Origin: Pictodentalium vernedei
Taxonomy: Eukaryota > Mollusca > Scaphopoda > Dentaliida > Dentaliidae
DNA length: 64,000 nt
NCBI GenBank assembly: GCA_031216915.1
Contig: CM062290.1
Coordinates: 255,857,597 to 255,921,596, forward strand
Reading direction: 5' to 3'
Part shown: in pieces, positions 21,783 to 33,039 of the stretch
Position numbering within the stretch: position 1 is the first letter of the stretch
Layout of the letters: every line of letters begins with the position of its first letter
Position numbers and translations under genes: made by a program
The notes under the pieces: model-generated
What the model was told of the DNA's origin: nothing
The model's database searches: none
The model's input: the letters and a program-made list of their open reading frames with translations, nothing else

Positions 21783-24594
21783 AATTCATGGATTGCTGAA
21801 AAGTTGCCGTCGAAGAGAAGCTTCTCCGAGACCGAAGCGACTCTGAGAGAGTTCTTCACCTTACTATCCACGCGCGTGGATGTAGCTAGGGCTGCGTCAC
21901 GTCTAACCAACTCCAGGTAGCCACTGAAGGGCGGAGTTATACGAGGACAAACTACTGCCCTCAAAAGAAATCACATTGAGGATCATATCCCGGAATTCTT
22001 TCTCTTGAAGACGTAATGATAACGCCTCAGTAAGGTGGATTACGTATGATAAAGTGTCTAAGTTAAGTCTATTAGACATCATTGTCGTTTCCAACATTGT
22101 GGTTGGAAAAGACATAGACGGCGAAAAAGATAATTTCCAGTTTTTAACCACGCCGTCTAGACGCATATGAACTCTCGGTATGCCCTGTTCTGCCAAAATA
22201 AATTATTCCTAGAAATGATAAAAGGCAGAATTGAGCATTGCGGACAAGAAACTAAACTATCATGCTTGGTAGCAGGCTTATATATATATAGCGTCAATAA
22301 ATAATACACATGTTCTAATGACATTATTGGACTGTGTCGGTAAGTCAGGGACAATGTCCCTGAACCGATCCAAAATTCCGTGTCCAATGACGCTATAAGT
22401 CTCTTATCCAACATCGCAGCAATGTAGTCCGAAGGAACAACCACTGGAAGATAATGCCGGAAGAAATGTATGGCAGCTTCCGATGTTCCGAAAGGGAAAA
22501 CTCGAAATCGTCCGAATCCCTTTCGCCATCCTGTCGGACCCTATAAAGCGTTCGGTCGTCCGAACCTGATGCAACAGCGGAACGCACCGACCCAGCGCCG
22601 TCGGATAATTCCTGATCCGACCGAGAAACTGTCGAGTGCTGGGATGCTGCGAAAAACTGTGCTAACTTGGATAGCACGTCCGTCACTGAGACCTATGGAG
22701 AAGCGGTCTTACGATGCATTGCCGCTGGAAGCTCCGTGATCGTTACCCCGTGCATACTTCTATTATGCGAGCGAACGGAGTGTATAGGCCTCATGTCCCT
22801 TGGCTACCGGATGGCGTGACCTGTTCGCCGTGGAATCACTGAATGACGAAACTGGTCAGATACTCGAGGTCACGTAGCCAATGTGCGGTCGTGTGCGCTG
22901 CTGTGAGGATGAGGAAGCATTATCGAGTCTCTCGGACTCTGATCTGTCCTCAATCCGTCGTCACTGGGTGAGTACTAAAGTTATTATAGTGCTCGCATCA
23001 CCCAAACCTCCTTCCTAGACCGCAACGGACGAACCCGGCTGCCGAACCATTCGATGAATGTACGCTACACCGGGTGAGCTAGCGAATGTCACTCCATCGA
23101 TCCTACAAGGGACCTCTTAGGCGATAGACATATTCCATGAGCACTTATTGCCGCTAGCTCTTCATTAACTATGACGACAGAGGCACACTTTGAAAGACAT
23201 CTCCGTAACTTTGCGAACAAGAAACCAGAAATGCTTGGTAATAGCAAGCATATAATAATATATATAGCGTCGTTCAATAATTCTAAAGTTTGTGTGACAT
23301 TATTGGACTATGTCGGAACTGAGGGACGATGTCCCTGAACCGAACCAAAAATTTCTAAGTCCACCGACACTATCAGTTTCTTATCCGGCATCGCAGCATT
23401 CTGGTCCGACGAAAGAACCTGTAGAAGATAAGTCAGATGACATACACAACAGCATATGTTGTTCCGAAAGGGAAAGCTCGAATCCTCCGAATCCCTTTCG
23501 GTATCCCGTCGGACCGGATGAAATTCTCGGACGTCCGTACCTGCTTCCGCGGAGCGTCCCGACCCAGCATCGTCGGATAATACATTATGCGACAGATTCA
23601 GTTGTTGCTGGGATGCTGCGATAAGCTGTGCTATTTGGGATAGCATGTCCATCCCCAAGGCCTGTGCAGTAACAGTCTTATGATGCATTGCCGCCGGAAG
23701 CTCCGTGTACGTTGACTCCCGTACACTTCTTATGCGAACGTCCGGAGTCTGCAGGCCTCGTGTCCCTGGCTACCGGATGGTGTGACCTGGTTGCCGATGA
23801 TTCTCTGATTGGCGAAGCTGACTGGATATCCGAGGTCACGTAGCCAAAAGCGGTCGTGTGCGCTACCATGAGAATGAGGAAGCCTTATAGACAGTCTCTC
23901 CGGATTGACTATATGTCGGAGCGTCCCGAGCGGCGGACGTATGCTCCGAATGCGAAACATTTTGTACCACAACATCTGGGGCCAGATGTTGTTGTACGAG
24001 AGAGGGGCCTCTCTCGCTCGCCGTCCGGATGGACCTGGACGAGCTAGGAACCGGACTAAAAGGCTTCCTCCGTTCTCCCTCTAATCCGCCGTCACTGGGT
24101 GTGCATTTGGTTGATTTATAGTGCTCGCATCACCCCAAAACTCTTTCTAGACCGCAACGGACGAACCCGGCTGCCGAACCATTCGATGAATGGACGCTAC
24201 ACCGGGCGAGCTAGCGGACGTCAAAGGCCGTCGAACCTACTGGGGTCCTCTTAGGCAATTGGCGTATTTACATGAGCACTTTTCCGCTAGCCCTTCATTA
24301 ATTGTGACGACAGAGGCACACTTTTGAAAGACATCACAGATACATCACCCTAATCTTGATCATCTGAAATAGAAATTGATAAAGTAGAGTGACCCTGCGG
24401 GGAAAGGACCGGAATGTCCAATTCCCCACTAACATACCGTGACACACGCTTCCCATGTTGTCATCGAAATCATCACATACAGAACAGGAGTTAGTGTGAG
24501 TACACTGACTACATATAGAATGATTATAAAAGTCAGAGGAAGATTTCCTCTTATTACAATTGACCAAAATCCTTTCAATGTGAAAAGAAAACAA
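21783..24594 (-). pseudogene. DIRS A gag-like ORF1 remnant with internal duplication
   Basis: The N terminus at 24594-24470 has a Cys cluster, 'CSQCTHTNSCSVCDDFDD'. Further on is Ser/Arg-rich sequence, then an Ala/Gln stretch ('LSQIAQLIAASQQ'), then the conserved 'RLIAS(L/V)D' and 'IPRV.(L/M)RLD' blocks. About 960 bp are present twice (22330-22980 and 23300-24070 share 'GTCCCTGAACCGA' and 'CTCTTATCC.CATCGCAGC'). Broken in all frames. The product would be the nucleocapsid-like protein of the element. Confidence 0.7.
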
Positions 24595-25463
24595 AGTCCT
24601 AGTACTCGCACCAACCCCTGACTATCAAAATACATAATAATATGATCCATTAACATAGAAAAAATAATTGAAATCAAAATATTTTGAAAAAATATTTTTT
24701 CAGAACAGCCCAAGTTTCTGAAAAGTAATGTTGAGCCCCAATGGATCCCAAGCCTAAGTGTGAACAAAAATTCTAAAAATATTTTAAACAATTTATGCCA
24801 CACTTACAAACAATAATAATGTATCTAGTTATGATTAAATTAACATCAAGATATTATTTTCAAGAAATCCCCCCTCACACAGAGGGCTGTTGTAAATGTA
24901 AACAATAAGTGTAAAACACTAGAATAAGACTCCAGGCACCCAGGCCCGAAATCAGTTGCCAATAATACACTATCTGATGCAAAACAGAGACTTCCAGGGA
25001 AGAAACTGCAGAACATCAGATGGTAGATGCAGAACACAATGCCTAACCACCCATAGGTGAAGACGTAAACATGGGGAAAAGAACAGAATTCATTCTGTTA
25101 TTCAGCTAAAACTCCCAAGAACTTTTAGTAATAAAATTACAGAAAATATGCCAAAAGCATGGGAGAATAGCAAGAGTTGACTTAAAGGAAAGGGAGAGAG
25201 GAAAACACTGAACAATCAGTGTAACTTGATAACAAGAATGACAACAAAATGGCTGCTGCCTCGAAAATAGGTAACTTAACATAATTTCATTAAAAAATTT
25301 TAAGTTACAGCCCTGATAATTTTCTGTTACACATTTTTCCTCTCCTCCTTCTATATCCTCCTTAGAATCACCATTTCACTAATATTTATGTGTCTGGCAT
25401 CATTTAAACTGGGATTTACAAGCACAAAGATCAGTCAGATGTTAACTGATGAAGGGCCAAACT

Positions 25464-25665
25464 AAGAATGATTAATGGTGCCAATTTCGGAACGTCCTTG
25501 ACACTGCGCATGCGCAGTAGAGGTGAAGTGTGGAGGGACATTCAGGACATGTTTTCTTTGGTTTTAGATGCAAATTTTGGGGATTGGGGGGCAAAATTTG
25601 TGTTTGGCCCTATATTTTAAGAGTTAGCACCAGCTATGTCTGGGTCATTGGTACAGTATAAAAAT
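25464..25665 (+). repeat. DIRS A inverted terminal repeat (5' side)
   Basis: Reverse complement of the 3'-side repeat. Contains TGCGCATGCGCA at 25505-25516 and the 5' end 'GGTACAGTATAAAAAT'. Confidence 0.85.
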
Positions 25666-26280
25666 ATCCAAGATGGCTGCCATGGTGGCCGTATTGGATA
25701 TGCCACAACAGGGACCAGCCGTGAGGGCGACTAGGGCGATTATGTCGCCCTTCTAAGCCCAAAGTCGCCTAGAAAAATGGTTGGGGCAATTACAAGTCGC
25801 CCTCTAAAAATTGGCCAAAAATGGCAAAATGAAAAAAGGCTGAACTGAGTGATGCGAGGTTTACATTAAAACGATTATTTTCAAAAATCGAATGTGCTCG
25901 AGTGTGATAAATGGGCATTTTAATTTGACAAATAAACGTCCATTTATTTGAAATCACACGACAATCAATTGTCCAGTGTCGCTTTTGGCAGATTTTTTTT
26001 ATTTCTATTTTGTTGCGTTTCAGTCGGAGCTTCAAGTGTCGAAACAAAAATAGGTGACTCACGCGACTCAACAAAATAACCCAGTTTGAAAGTAGGTTAC
26101 GTCGCTTAGGATGCCGAAAATGTATACACAACGGACGTATTTTATAACACAGTATTTTCATTTCGTTTTGCTGACAACTATTAACTGTTGGGCTGTCTAT
26201 TCCCAGAAAAACACAAATGGAATTGAAACACATGAAAAAAGGCTTTAGTGATGACAAGAAAAGCTTTGTACAGGACACAA
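25666..26280. other. Family 5 flank then unassigned sequence
   Basis: 25666-25710 is the right part of the family 5 copy split by DIRS A. 25730-25800 has three copies of a 'GTCGCC(C)T' motif (AGGGCGA, TCGCCCTT, TCGCCCTC). No gene is recognised in the rest. Confidence 0.4.
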
Positions 26281-26824
26281 GTGTGCATGTGGACGATCTT
26301 GAAAAAGGGTCCTCCTAAAGACCGGAATGACACGAAATGACGGAATGACATTTCCTTTAAAAAATTCTCGACCCCAGAATGTATTTTGTTTGTTAACTAA
26401 CAAAGTACCTCCCAAGCAACCTACTTACATCTGGTCCTGTTCACACTTTCAGACTCAGAAAATTATTAGCTTAGTAGACTTTGGTGAAAGGCAACCACAG
26501 GAGGGTGCTGGGGGATTGGCAGGAAGAAGAGGGGAGGGAACATGAAGGAGAGGGTAGCAGTGAGGGGATTTTCAGTCAATAATTACTTAGTGATTTTTTA
26601 ACCTGGCACAGATGCATCATAGACAACTGGACCTGGATTATTTGGATGTTAATGGAGGACCACAAATTGAAAATATGAAGGGGTGGCAGGAGTGGTACAT
26701 GAATATTCTTAATTTTCCTCACTTGCCTATGAAGTCTCCCTACATGACTCTGCAGTCTCCCTATTTTTTCTGGAGGGAGACTTGAAGTCTCCCTAAAATT
26801 CCCCTCTAGGCTGGTCTCTGTGCC
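26281..26824. other. No gene seen
   Basis: Intron sequence. Short repeats of 'GGAATGACA' at 26320-26350 and 'AGTCTCCCT' at 26725-26795; no gene. Confidence 0.4.
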
Positions 26825-26992
26825 ACAATGCTGGTTATCAAAAGGAACCATCCTCTAGTCATGACTAATCAATCATAAAAAATAGTATCTGTTGGACGTA
26901 TTGTTTTCAAGTTATCGCATGGACAAACAAAAGCTAACGGACGGACATTGTCATACCATAATACGGCCCGCTCATATGAACGGCCGTATAAA
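26825..26992 (+). mobile_element. Family 5 repeat element, 3' part
   Basis: One unit ('GGAACCATCCTCTAGTCATG', 'TTTTCAAGTTATCGCATGG') is followed by ACGGACGGACATTG and the end 'GAACGGCCGTATAAA'. The end is the reverse complement of the family 5 head TATACGGCCG at 15425. Confidence 0.65.
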
Positions 26993-27152
26993 AAGATACC
27001 CTCAAAATATCCCGGAAATAAAAACTTCTGCAACCTATATTGAGGAATTAACATAATGTGCATTCATTGCTGGAAAGATTCCCATCCCAGTTCCCCTTTA
27101 CACTACCTTCCTCCTGCTTGAATTCACTTGTTACATAATTTTAATAACTTAC

Positions 27153-27234
27153 CTTTAAACATTTATTCACCTCATCTACAGTCTCCTCCATTGTATAACT
27201 GTTCCACAAACCATCACACGCAATAATTATAAAT
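27153..27234 (-). CDS. PP2C-type Ser/Thr phosphatase, ILKAP-like: penultimate coding exon
   Basis: An 82-nt exon between acceptor 'CACAATTTCAG' (AG at 27236-27235) and donor 'AAAG|GTAAGT' (GT at 27152-27151). It starts with one base that completes an Arg codon split across the intron, then encodes 'FIIIACDGLWNSYTMEE' and ends 'VNKCLK' in phase 0. 'ACDGLW' is the PP2C motif with a metal-coordinating Asp. The preceding exon ends 'QLTDQD' + AG, so the join reads 'DQDRFIIIACDG', as expected for ILKAP-type proteins. The following intron is 14.4 kb and contains DIRS copy A. This is the strongest evidence that the window lies in an intron-rich animal gene. Confidence 0.9.
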
Positions 27235-27404
27235 CTGAAATTGTGAGATACAAACTTGAAATTCTCACCCAACATAATTTTCTCTCTAGGCTATCTAAAA
27301 TACTTTTTTTGTTTCTCAGGCACTTCTCTCATCATTGAAAATCTGTCTTCTGACTCTTTTTTACCTGGAAATTGCCCCAGTTAAACTATTTTGCACTTGT
27401 AGAA

Positions 27405-27615
27405 GTGAGCTCTGTCAAACAAGATACAGTTGGTTAAAATTGCAGTACCGGAAATTTCCACTGCTGAAAACATTTGACACAATAGGATTAGGAAATAAAT
27501 TATTAATTCCAACTCTTTTCAAGGACTGTTCTGTGTATTGCCAAAGAAGAGAAAAATAGCACCCCTCCCTCATCCTAAAACTGTGGTACAATTCCCTGAT
27601 AAACAAGAAATTTTT
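27405..27615 (+). repeat. Dispersed 'GCTCTGTCAAACAAGA' repeat, copy
   Basis: Aligns along its length with 30975-31215: 'GAGCTCTGTCAAACAAGATA', 'GCTGAAAAC', 'AAGGACTGTTCTGTG', and 'AAACAAG.AATTTTTGT'. No TIR or TSD found. Confidence 0.65.
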
Positions 27616-28871
27616 GTAATAGGCCCTTATATAAATATTTGTCCAAAAAAGACAAAATGTCTACTTTCAAAAATATATGTTTTGTAAGCGCATATAAAAT
27701 ATCTACTTCCAAAATAATTGTTTAACTTGATATTGAGAACATTAGAATTTGACCTTTTTGGAGTCAACAAAGCTGTCTTGGAAATGCATTGCTCTATTGT
27801 TTTCTAATGTATCAAGACTTAGTAAATAAATGATTGCACCAGAGATGCCATCATACCCCCCACTGGAGCCAAGTCAAGGAATGGGGCTTGTGTGCAGACA
27901 AACAAAGTTTCTCAATTAAAAAGAGGGGCAGAACTCGCAAGTAAAATGGATGCACAGCATAAATTGATGTGTGTCTGAAAGGGCATGTCATCCTGGATAT
28001 CAATGCAAGATTTCATTATGATTCAACTACTTTCAGCAGAGTTATGCTCCGGATGGACAAAAAATGTCCATTTTTCACTGAAACAAGATTAGTGCAACTT
28101 CAATATCCCAACTGACCATCTGCCTACAACATGCATAAAATGAGCATATGTGAACTGGCATTGTACTTTTGTATAACTAATTTTCTATATACGACAGAAT
28201 ACACAAGTTTTCATTTGATAACTTTGTTTCTACATAGGATGGAACAGGTTCTAAATTACAGGTCAAGGTGCTAAATTTCTACCCGATAACTCTGAAAATG
28301 TAGGGGTGAATCCTGGTGCTGCACTGCACTGGTTGGAGGGTAGGGGTTGAAGGAGTAATACAATGTTGCACTTAAAATTCACTGTGTCTATGTTACTCCT
28401 GACGAAAAAATTATCTTTCGGAGCCAAATTTTTGCTCAATATCTCAGAAAATGTAGGAGTGCATCAAAGTGTTGCTTTGCTTGGATGGTTAACACAACAA
28501 CATCGGACATAAAATTTTGCCCAGATCATATTACTCATGATAAAAAAATTACTCCAAATTTCAGCTCAATATCTCTAAACTTGTGGGAGTGCTAAAAAGG
28601 AACAAACAGATGCAGAAAGAAACATAGGTATAATGATGCACATTGCTTTTTATAGTATAGATATCTGGTCATAAAAAAAGGGTTATCACTCCTGGCAAAA
28701 TGTGTCAAATCGAAAAGTCCTTTCAAAATGCACCCTTATGCTCCAAACTCATAATTCAAACAATGATTTGGAAAAATCAAACCAACAGAGTAGGAGGAAT
28801 TAAGCACATAAACAATAATAATTGACATGTAAAAATATAAAGGGACATAACTCCTAACCCTCGCATAAAAA
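27616..28871. other. No gene seen; intron sequence
   Basis: AT-rich intron. Three diverged units at 28070-28620 share 'AATATCTC(A/T)(G/A)AAA' and 'GGAGTG' phrases, like the low-copy units of other families, but no ends were identified. Confidence 0.4.
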
Positions 28872-30895
28872 ACAAGAGGCCCCCAAGGAGCCTTAATCGC
28901 TCACCAGCCAAAGTGGTTCAAAGAAGTATTTGGGGGTCACATTCAGTTAGACATGGTTCATCAACACTACAAAGGAATGAAGTCATGAGAGACAAATTTT
29001 ATGGAACTAGGGACATGGCTAGAACAAACTTGAATCTTACCCCCCTAAGGATGCTGCATACCAAATATCAAAAGCATTCACCTGCTGGATCTGAAGAAGA
29101 AGATTTTTAAAGAAAATTCCTCATTTTGAACTAAGTTATCATTCGGGCTCCAACAGTGAGCCCAAATATGAACCCAGGGACTTGGCTTGAACAAACTTGA
29201 ATCTCACCCCCTAAGGATGCTGCATGCCAAATATCAAAACATTCCAACTGCTGAATCTGAAGAAGAAGATTTTTAAAGAAAAATTCCTCACATTGACTAA
29301 GTTATAATTCGGGCTCCCACAGGGAGCCCAAATATGGACCCAGGGACTTGGCTTTAACAAACTTGAATCTCACCCCCCTAAGGATGCTACACACCACATA
29401 TCAAAACATTCCGACTGCTGGATCTGAAGAAGATTTTTAAAGAAAGTTAAAAAATTTATAGCAATTTATATATTTTTTATACTTACCAATGACCCAGACT
29501 TAGCTGGTGCTAACTCTTAAAAATATAGGCCCAAACACAAATTTTGCCCCCCAATCCTCAAAATTTGCATCTAAAACCAAAGAAAACATGTCCTGAATGG
29601 CCCTCCACACTGTCAAGGACGTCCCAAAATTGGCGCCATTAATCATTCTTTGTTTGGCCCTTCATCAGTTAACATCTGACTGATCTTTGTGCTTGTAAAT
29701 CTCAGTTTAAATGATGCCAGACACATAAATATTAGAGAAATGGTGATTCTAAGGAGGATATAGAAGAAGGAGAGGAGAGAGGAAAAATTCCTCATTTCGA
29801 ACTAAGTTACAATTCAAGCTCCCACAGTGAGCCCAAATATGGACCTAGGGACACATGGCTTGAACAAACATGAATCTCACCCCCCCTAAGGATGCTGCAT
29901 ACCAAATATCAAAACATTCCGACTGCTGGATCTGAAGAAGAAGATTTTTAAAGAAAATTCCTCATTTTGAACTAAGTTATCATTCGGGCTCCCACAGTGA
30001 GCCCAAATATGGACCTAGGGACATGGTTTGAAAAAACTTGAATCTCACCCCCTAAGGATGCTGCATACCAAATATCAAAACATTCCGACTGCTGGATCTG
30101 AAGAAGAAGATTTTTAAAGAAAATTCCTCATTTTGAACTAAGTTATAATTTGGTGTCCTATACTGAGCCCAAATATGAACCCAGGGGGCCGATTTGAACA
30201 AACTTGAATCAGATCCACCCCACAATGTTGCAATCCAAATATCAAAAGATTCTGTCTGCTGGATCTGGAGAAGAAGATTTTTTAAGAAATTTGCCTGAAA
30301 TGCACCAAGTTCGAATTTGGGCTTCTATACTGAGCCCAAATGTGAATCCAGGGGGCCGATTTGAACAAACTTGAATCAGATCCACCCCACAATGTTGCAT
30401 ACCAAATATCAAAAGATTCTGCCTGCTGGATCTGGAGAAGAAGATTTTTTTAAGACATTTGCCTGAAATGCAATAAGTTCGAATTTGGGCTTCTAAAGTG
30501 AGCCCAAATATGAATGCAGGGGGGCCGATTTGAACAAACTTGAATCAGATCCACCCCATAATGCTGTATACCAAATATCAAATGATTCTGCCCATTTGTG
30601 CAGGAGAAGAAGATTTTTTAGTAATTTCTCTAATATACATAGGGTGCTATCGGAGTTATGCCCCCTATGGAGCCCCAAGTGGGCATGTCCATTTCATTTG
30701 AACAAACATATGGTAATGAACATCCATACCAAGTTTCGAGCAACTCGACCTACCGGTTTCAGAGAAGTCATTTGAAAAATGTTCACGATGCCGGACGACA
30801 AGTGGTAAGTTTAGCTCCCTTCGGTGAGCTAAAAATCAGAAGTAGAATATGTTTATGTTAGTTTATTGGGTTTTGGCGACACTTTCAACAGCTAA
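28872..30895 (+). mobile_element. Family 1 repeat element, copy b (carries a DIRS derivative)
   Basis: The head is ACAAGAGGCCCCCAAGG...CGCTCACC and units as in copy a. The end 'CGGTGAGCTAA' is at 30822-30832, with a further 63 bp shared with copy a. From about 30155 to 30895 it is near-identical to 6840-7580 (constant offset 23315). A DIRS derivative sits at 29446-29786. ORFs here are unit translations and are not genes. Confidence 0.75.
29446..29786 (+). mobile_element. Short DIRS-derived element, about 340 bp
   Basis: It begins GTTAAAAAATTTATAGCAAT and runs through a complete terminal repeat. It then continues into the 5' leader as found (reverse complement) at 25340-25470 of copy A ('CATCAGTTAACATCTGACTG'). 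It ends within GGAAAA. The flanks rejoin perfectly to the family 1 unit ('TTTTTAAAGAAA' + 'ATTCCTCATTTCG') with no target duplication. Confidence 0.8.
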
Positions 30896-30974
30896 GGTTA
30901 CACTGTGTCAGACAGTTCTTCGGGTGGAGGAGGTTGAAGTACCTGGAGAGAAATATCGAACAGCAGCGAGAGCT

Positions 30975-31215
30975 CATTGAGCTCTGTCAAACAAGATAGT
31001 TGGTTATATTTGCAACTGCATTATGGGAAACCTTTACTGCCGAAAACCTTAGTTTTCTGCATAATATTGTTAGGAGAAAAGTTACTATTCAAACGTTATT
31101 TAGGACTGTTTTGTGGATTAAAAAAATAAAGAAAAAAGCCATTCTTCTTCATTATAAAATTGAGGAACAAGTGCCTGAGAAACAAGGCATTTTTGTTCAT
31201 AGGTCTTACAAGGAC
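30975..31215 (+). repeat. Dispersed 'GCTCTGTCAAACAAGA' repeat, copy
   Basis: See 27405-27615; this copy keeps 'GAGCTCTGTCAAACAAGATA' and 'GCATTATGGGAAACC'. An open frame through it (31000-31233) has no recognised domain. Confidence 0.6.
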
Positions 31216-31383
31216 ACATTTTTACCCAGATGATCCAAGCATTTACCGACACATATTTTTCATGACCTGCCATAACTTTCTCCATGATGTTTGATATTTA
31301 AGCAACTTCAATTTAAATTCATCTTGATTTTAAAATTTGAAAGGACCTGTTTGAACCCTAGACAATGGGATGGAAATTATCAC

Positions 31384-31503
31384 CTGTCTTGGTCTGTTAG
31401 CTGACATTTCTTAACATCTGGAATGCATGTCAGGCCATGATTTTTATATGGACCATCACCAATGGATCTGGAAACTCCCAATACACCCATCATCCGTCCA
31501 TCT
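31384..31503 (-). CDS. PP2C-type Ser/Thr phosphatase, ILKAP-like: internal exon
   Basis: A 120-nt exon between acceptor 'CTTTTTTTGCAG' (AG at 31505-31504) and donor 'GACAG|GTGATA' (GT at 31383-31382). It encodes 'DGRMMGVLGVSRSIGDGPYK' and then 'GLTCIPDVKKCQLTDQD'. 'VSRSIGD' is the PP2C signature that packs next to the metal site. 'IPD...CQL...DR' is the spacing seen in ILKAP-like phosphatases. It begins with one base of a split codon and ends with two, so it joins in phase to 27234. Exons encoding the N-terminal half (with the DGHGG and GDSRA motifs) were not found; they may lie further right or outside the window. Confidence 0.9.
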
Positions 31504-31654
31504 CTGCAAAAAAAGTGTAAAGCGTTAGAACGACTGTACATCATGAGAACATCAAAGCTCCAGATAAAATTTTGATGTATTTTTTATATGCTACCTTATA
31601 AGATAGCAAGATATGTTAAACAAATGTTTATCAATATCTGTTGTCATGATAAGA

Positions 31655-31692
31655 TTGATTTATTTATTTATTTCACAATGGCTAATCGTAAC
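31655..31692 (-). mobile_element. SINE tail fragment
   Basis: The minus strand reads GTTACGATTAGCCATTGTG followed by (AAAT)n, the same tail as at 10345 and 21451. Confidence 0.6.
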
Positions 31693-31849
31693 AGCAACAT
31701 GGATATAAAGTCAAGTCCAGCCAATCATTTCTCCATAATGCCCATTTTAAGGGACATCTGCCCCAAGCATTGGTGGTTGGGTGCTATTTTACCAGTAAGG
31801 CCCCACCAATTAGATCTTTTGTTTCTCAGGCCATTTTTTGTAAAATTGC

Positions 31850-32060
31850 GTAAGGGTGGACGTTTTTTATTTTATTTTTTATTTTTGTAATTTTTCTTTG
31901 CCATCAGAAAGTTCATGTTCTTGGTTTATTCATAATCTAGAGAATAGCATGGGTGGTGGTGTATTTCTTCCCTTGAGTGCAACAAGGCTCTGCAATGCTA
32001 AATTGCAAGCCCTTGTTGCACTCACGGGACAAATTTATCAGTTTTACTAACTTGGATAAA
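31850..32060 (+). repeat. Dispersed repeat, copy 1
   Basis: Shares 'TTTATTTTTGTAATT', 'AAAGTTCATGTTCTTG', 'AGAATAGCATG' and 'TGCAATGCTAA' with 36350-36565 on the opposite strand. A weaker third copy is at 32695-32950. Confidence 0.6.
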
Positions 32061-33039
32061 AAATCATTTAATTTTTATTTTTTTAAATTTGCATTGGTTA
32101 TAAAATGAGAGTGTGCAGATGCCCAAAGGACCATGTGGGAGGGCCTGGGAAACAGATTTTTCATGTTTTTTAGGCCTAAAACAAAGCTTGTATATCACAA
32201 TAAACAAACACTGCTTCACTTCCCAGGGTTCCACCATAGGAATAAAAAAATATCTATCTGGAAGTGATGTGCATTATCCAATTTTAGATTGATGTTGCTG
32301 TCAGTTTTTAGTATTTGTGTGTGCCACTTCCAATTAAAACATTGCACTGCATATTATGAAAAGAATATCTACTGTTTTTTATATGGTACTGAAATTATAG
32401 CATTCATGATTGCTGTCGCTTGTGAGATAATTCTGGTACCTTGGCAAAACAGAAGGTATCTTCTATTCATTATATGTCGTATTATAACGTAACAAGAAAT
32501 ATCTAACAAATATTTTATTATATCTATTGGAACGATAGATATAAGAGAATATCTCTTCAGAAGTTACACACATTACACAATAAGTTTAAATTAATATCAA
32601 TACCTGTATCTGGCATTTGGGTGTTTTAATTACAAACACAATGCATATAATGTCACACAAATTAATCTTCTGTTTTCTCAGGACATTATAAAAATGCATG
32701 CCGGTGGGAGGTTTTTAATTTTAGTTTTATTTTTGTAATTTCTATATTATTTCCTTACCCTCTGAGGTACATATTCATAGTTTGTATTATTTTTTCTTAT
32801 TTTTTCGGCAAACTTATGTGAAAATATCAAACAAAATTTTTTCCACATCAGTGCATAGAGGGATAACAATAGACTAACATGGCCAGTGGTGTAGTTTATC
32901 CCTTTTCTTAATTTGTGGAATTTATTTGACATAAACCAATAATTTTAATTTTTCAATGTGCATGGCAGCCAAAATAACCATACTGGAGGACCTAAAAAAT
33001 AGATTTTTATCTTTTTTAAGGCCTAATAAAAAAGAATAC
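32061..33039. other. No gene seen; contains a weak third copy of the 31850 repeat
   Basis: 32695-32950 repeats 'TTTATTTTTGTAATTT' and the phrase 'AGATTTTTATCTTTTTTAAG', which parallels 'AGATTTTTCATGTTTTTTAG' at 32153. Otherwise featureless. Confidence 0.4.

Larger units (their letters stand above)
18818..25665 (-). mobile_element. DIRS-type retrotransposon, copy A (RT deleted)
   Basis: The element reads on the minus strand. Its 5' end is at 25665 (ATTTTTATACTGTACCAATG) and its 3' end at 18818 (ends TATAAATTTTTTAAC on the minus strand). Inverted terminal repeats pair at 18843-19045 and 25464-25640. The internal complementary region (19120-19208) joins both end sequences. Modules on the minus strand: gag-like (about 24594-21790), RNase H (about 21770-20980) and recombinase remnant (about 20960-19790). 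The RT found in sibling copies is missing. There is no target duplication, as expected for integration of a circle by a tyrosine recombinase. Frames are heavily broken. Confidence 0.88.

Noticed and set aside
26938-26992. Palindrome ACGGCC...GGCCGT as a terminator
   Set aside because: It is the 3' end of a family 5 element; rho-independent terminators do not apply to this eukaryotic DNA.
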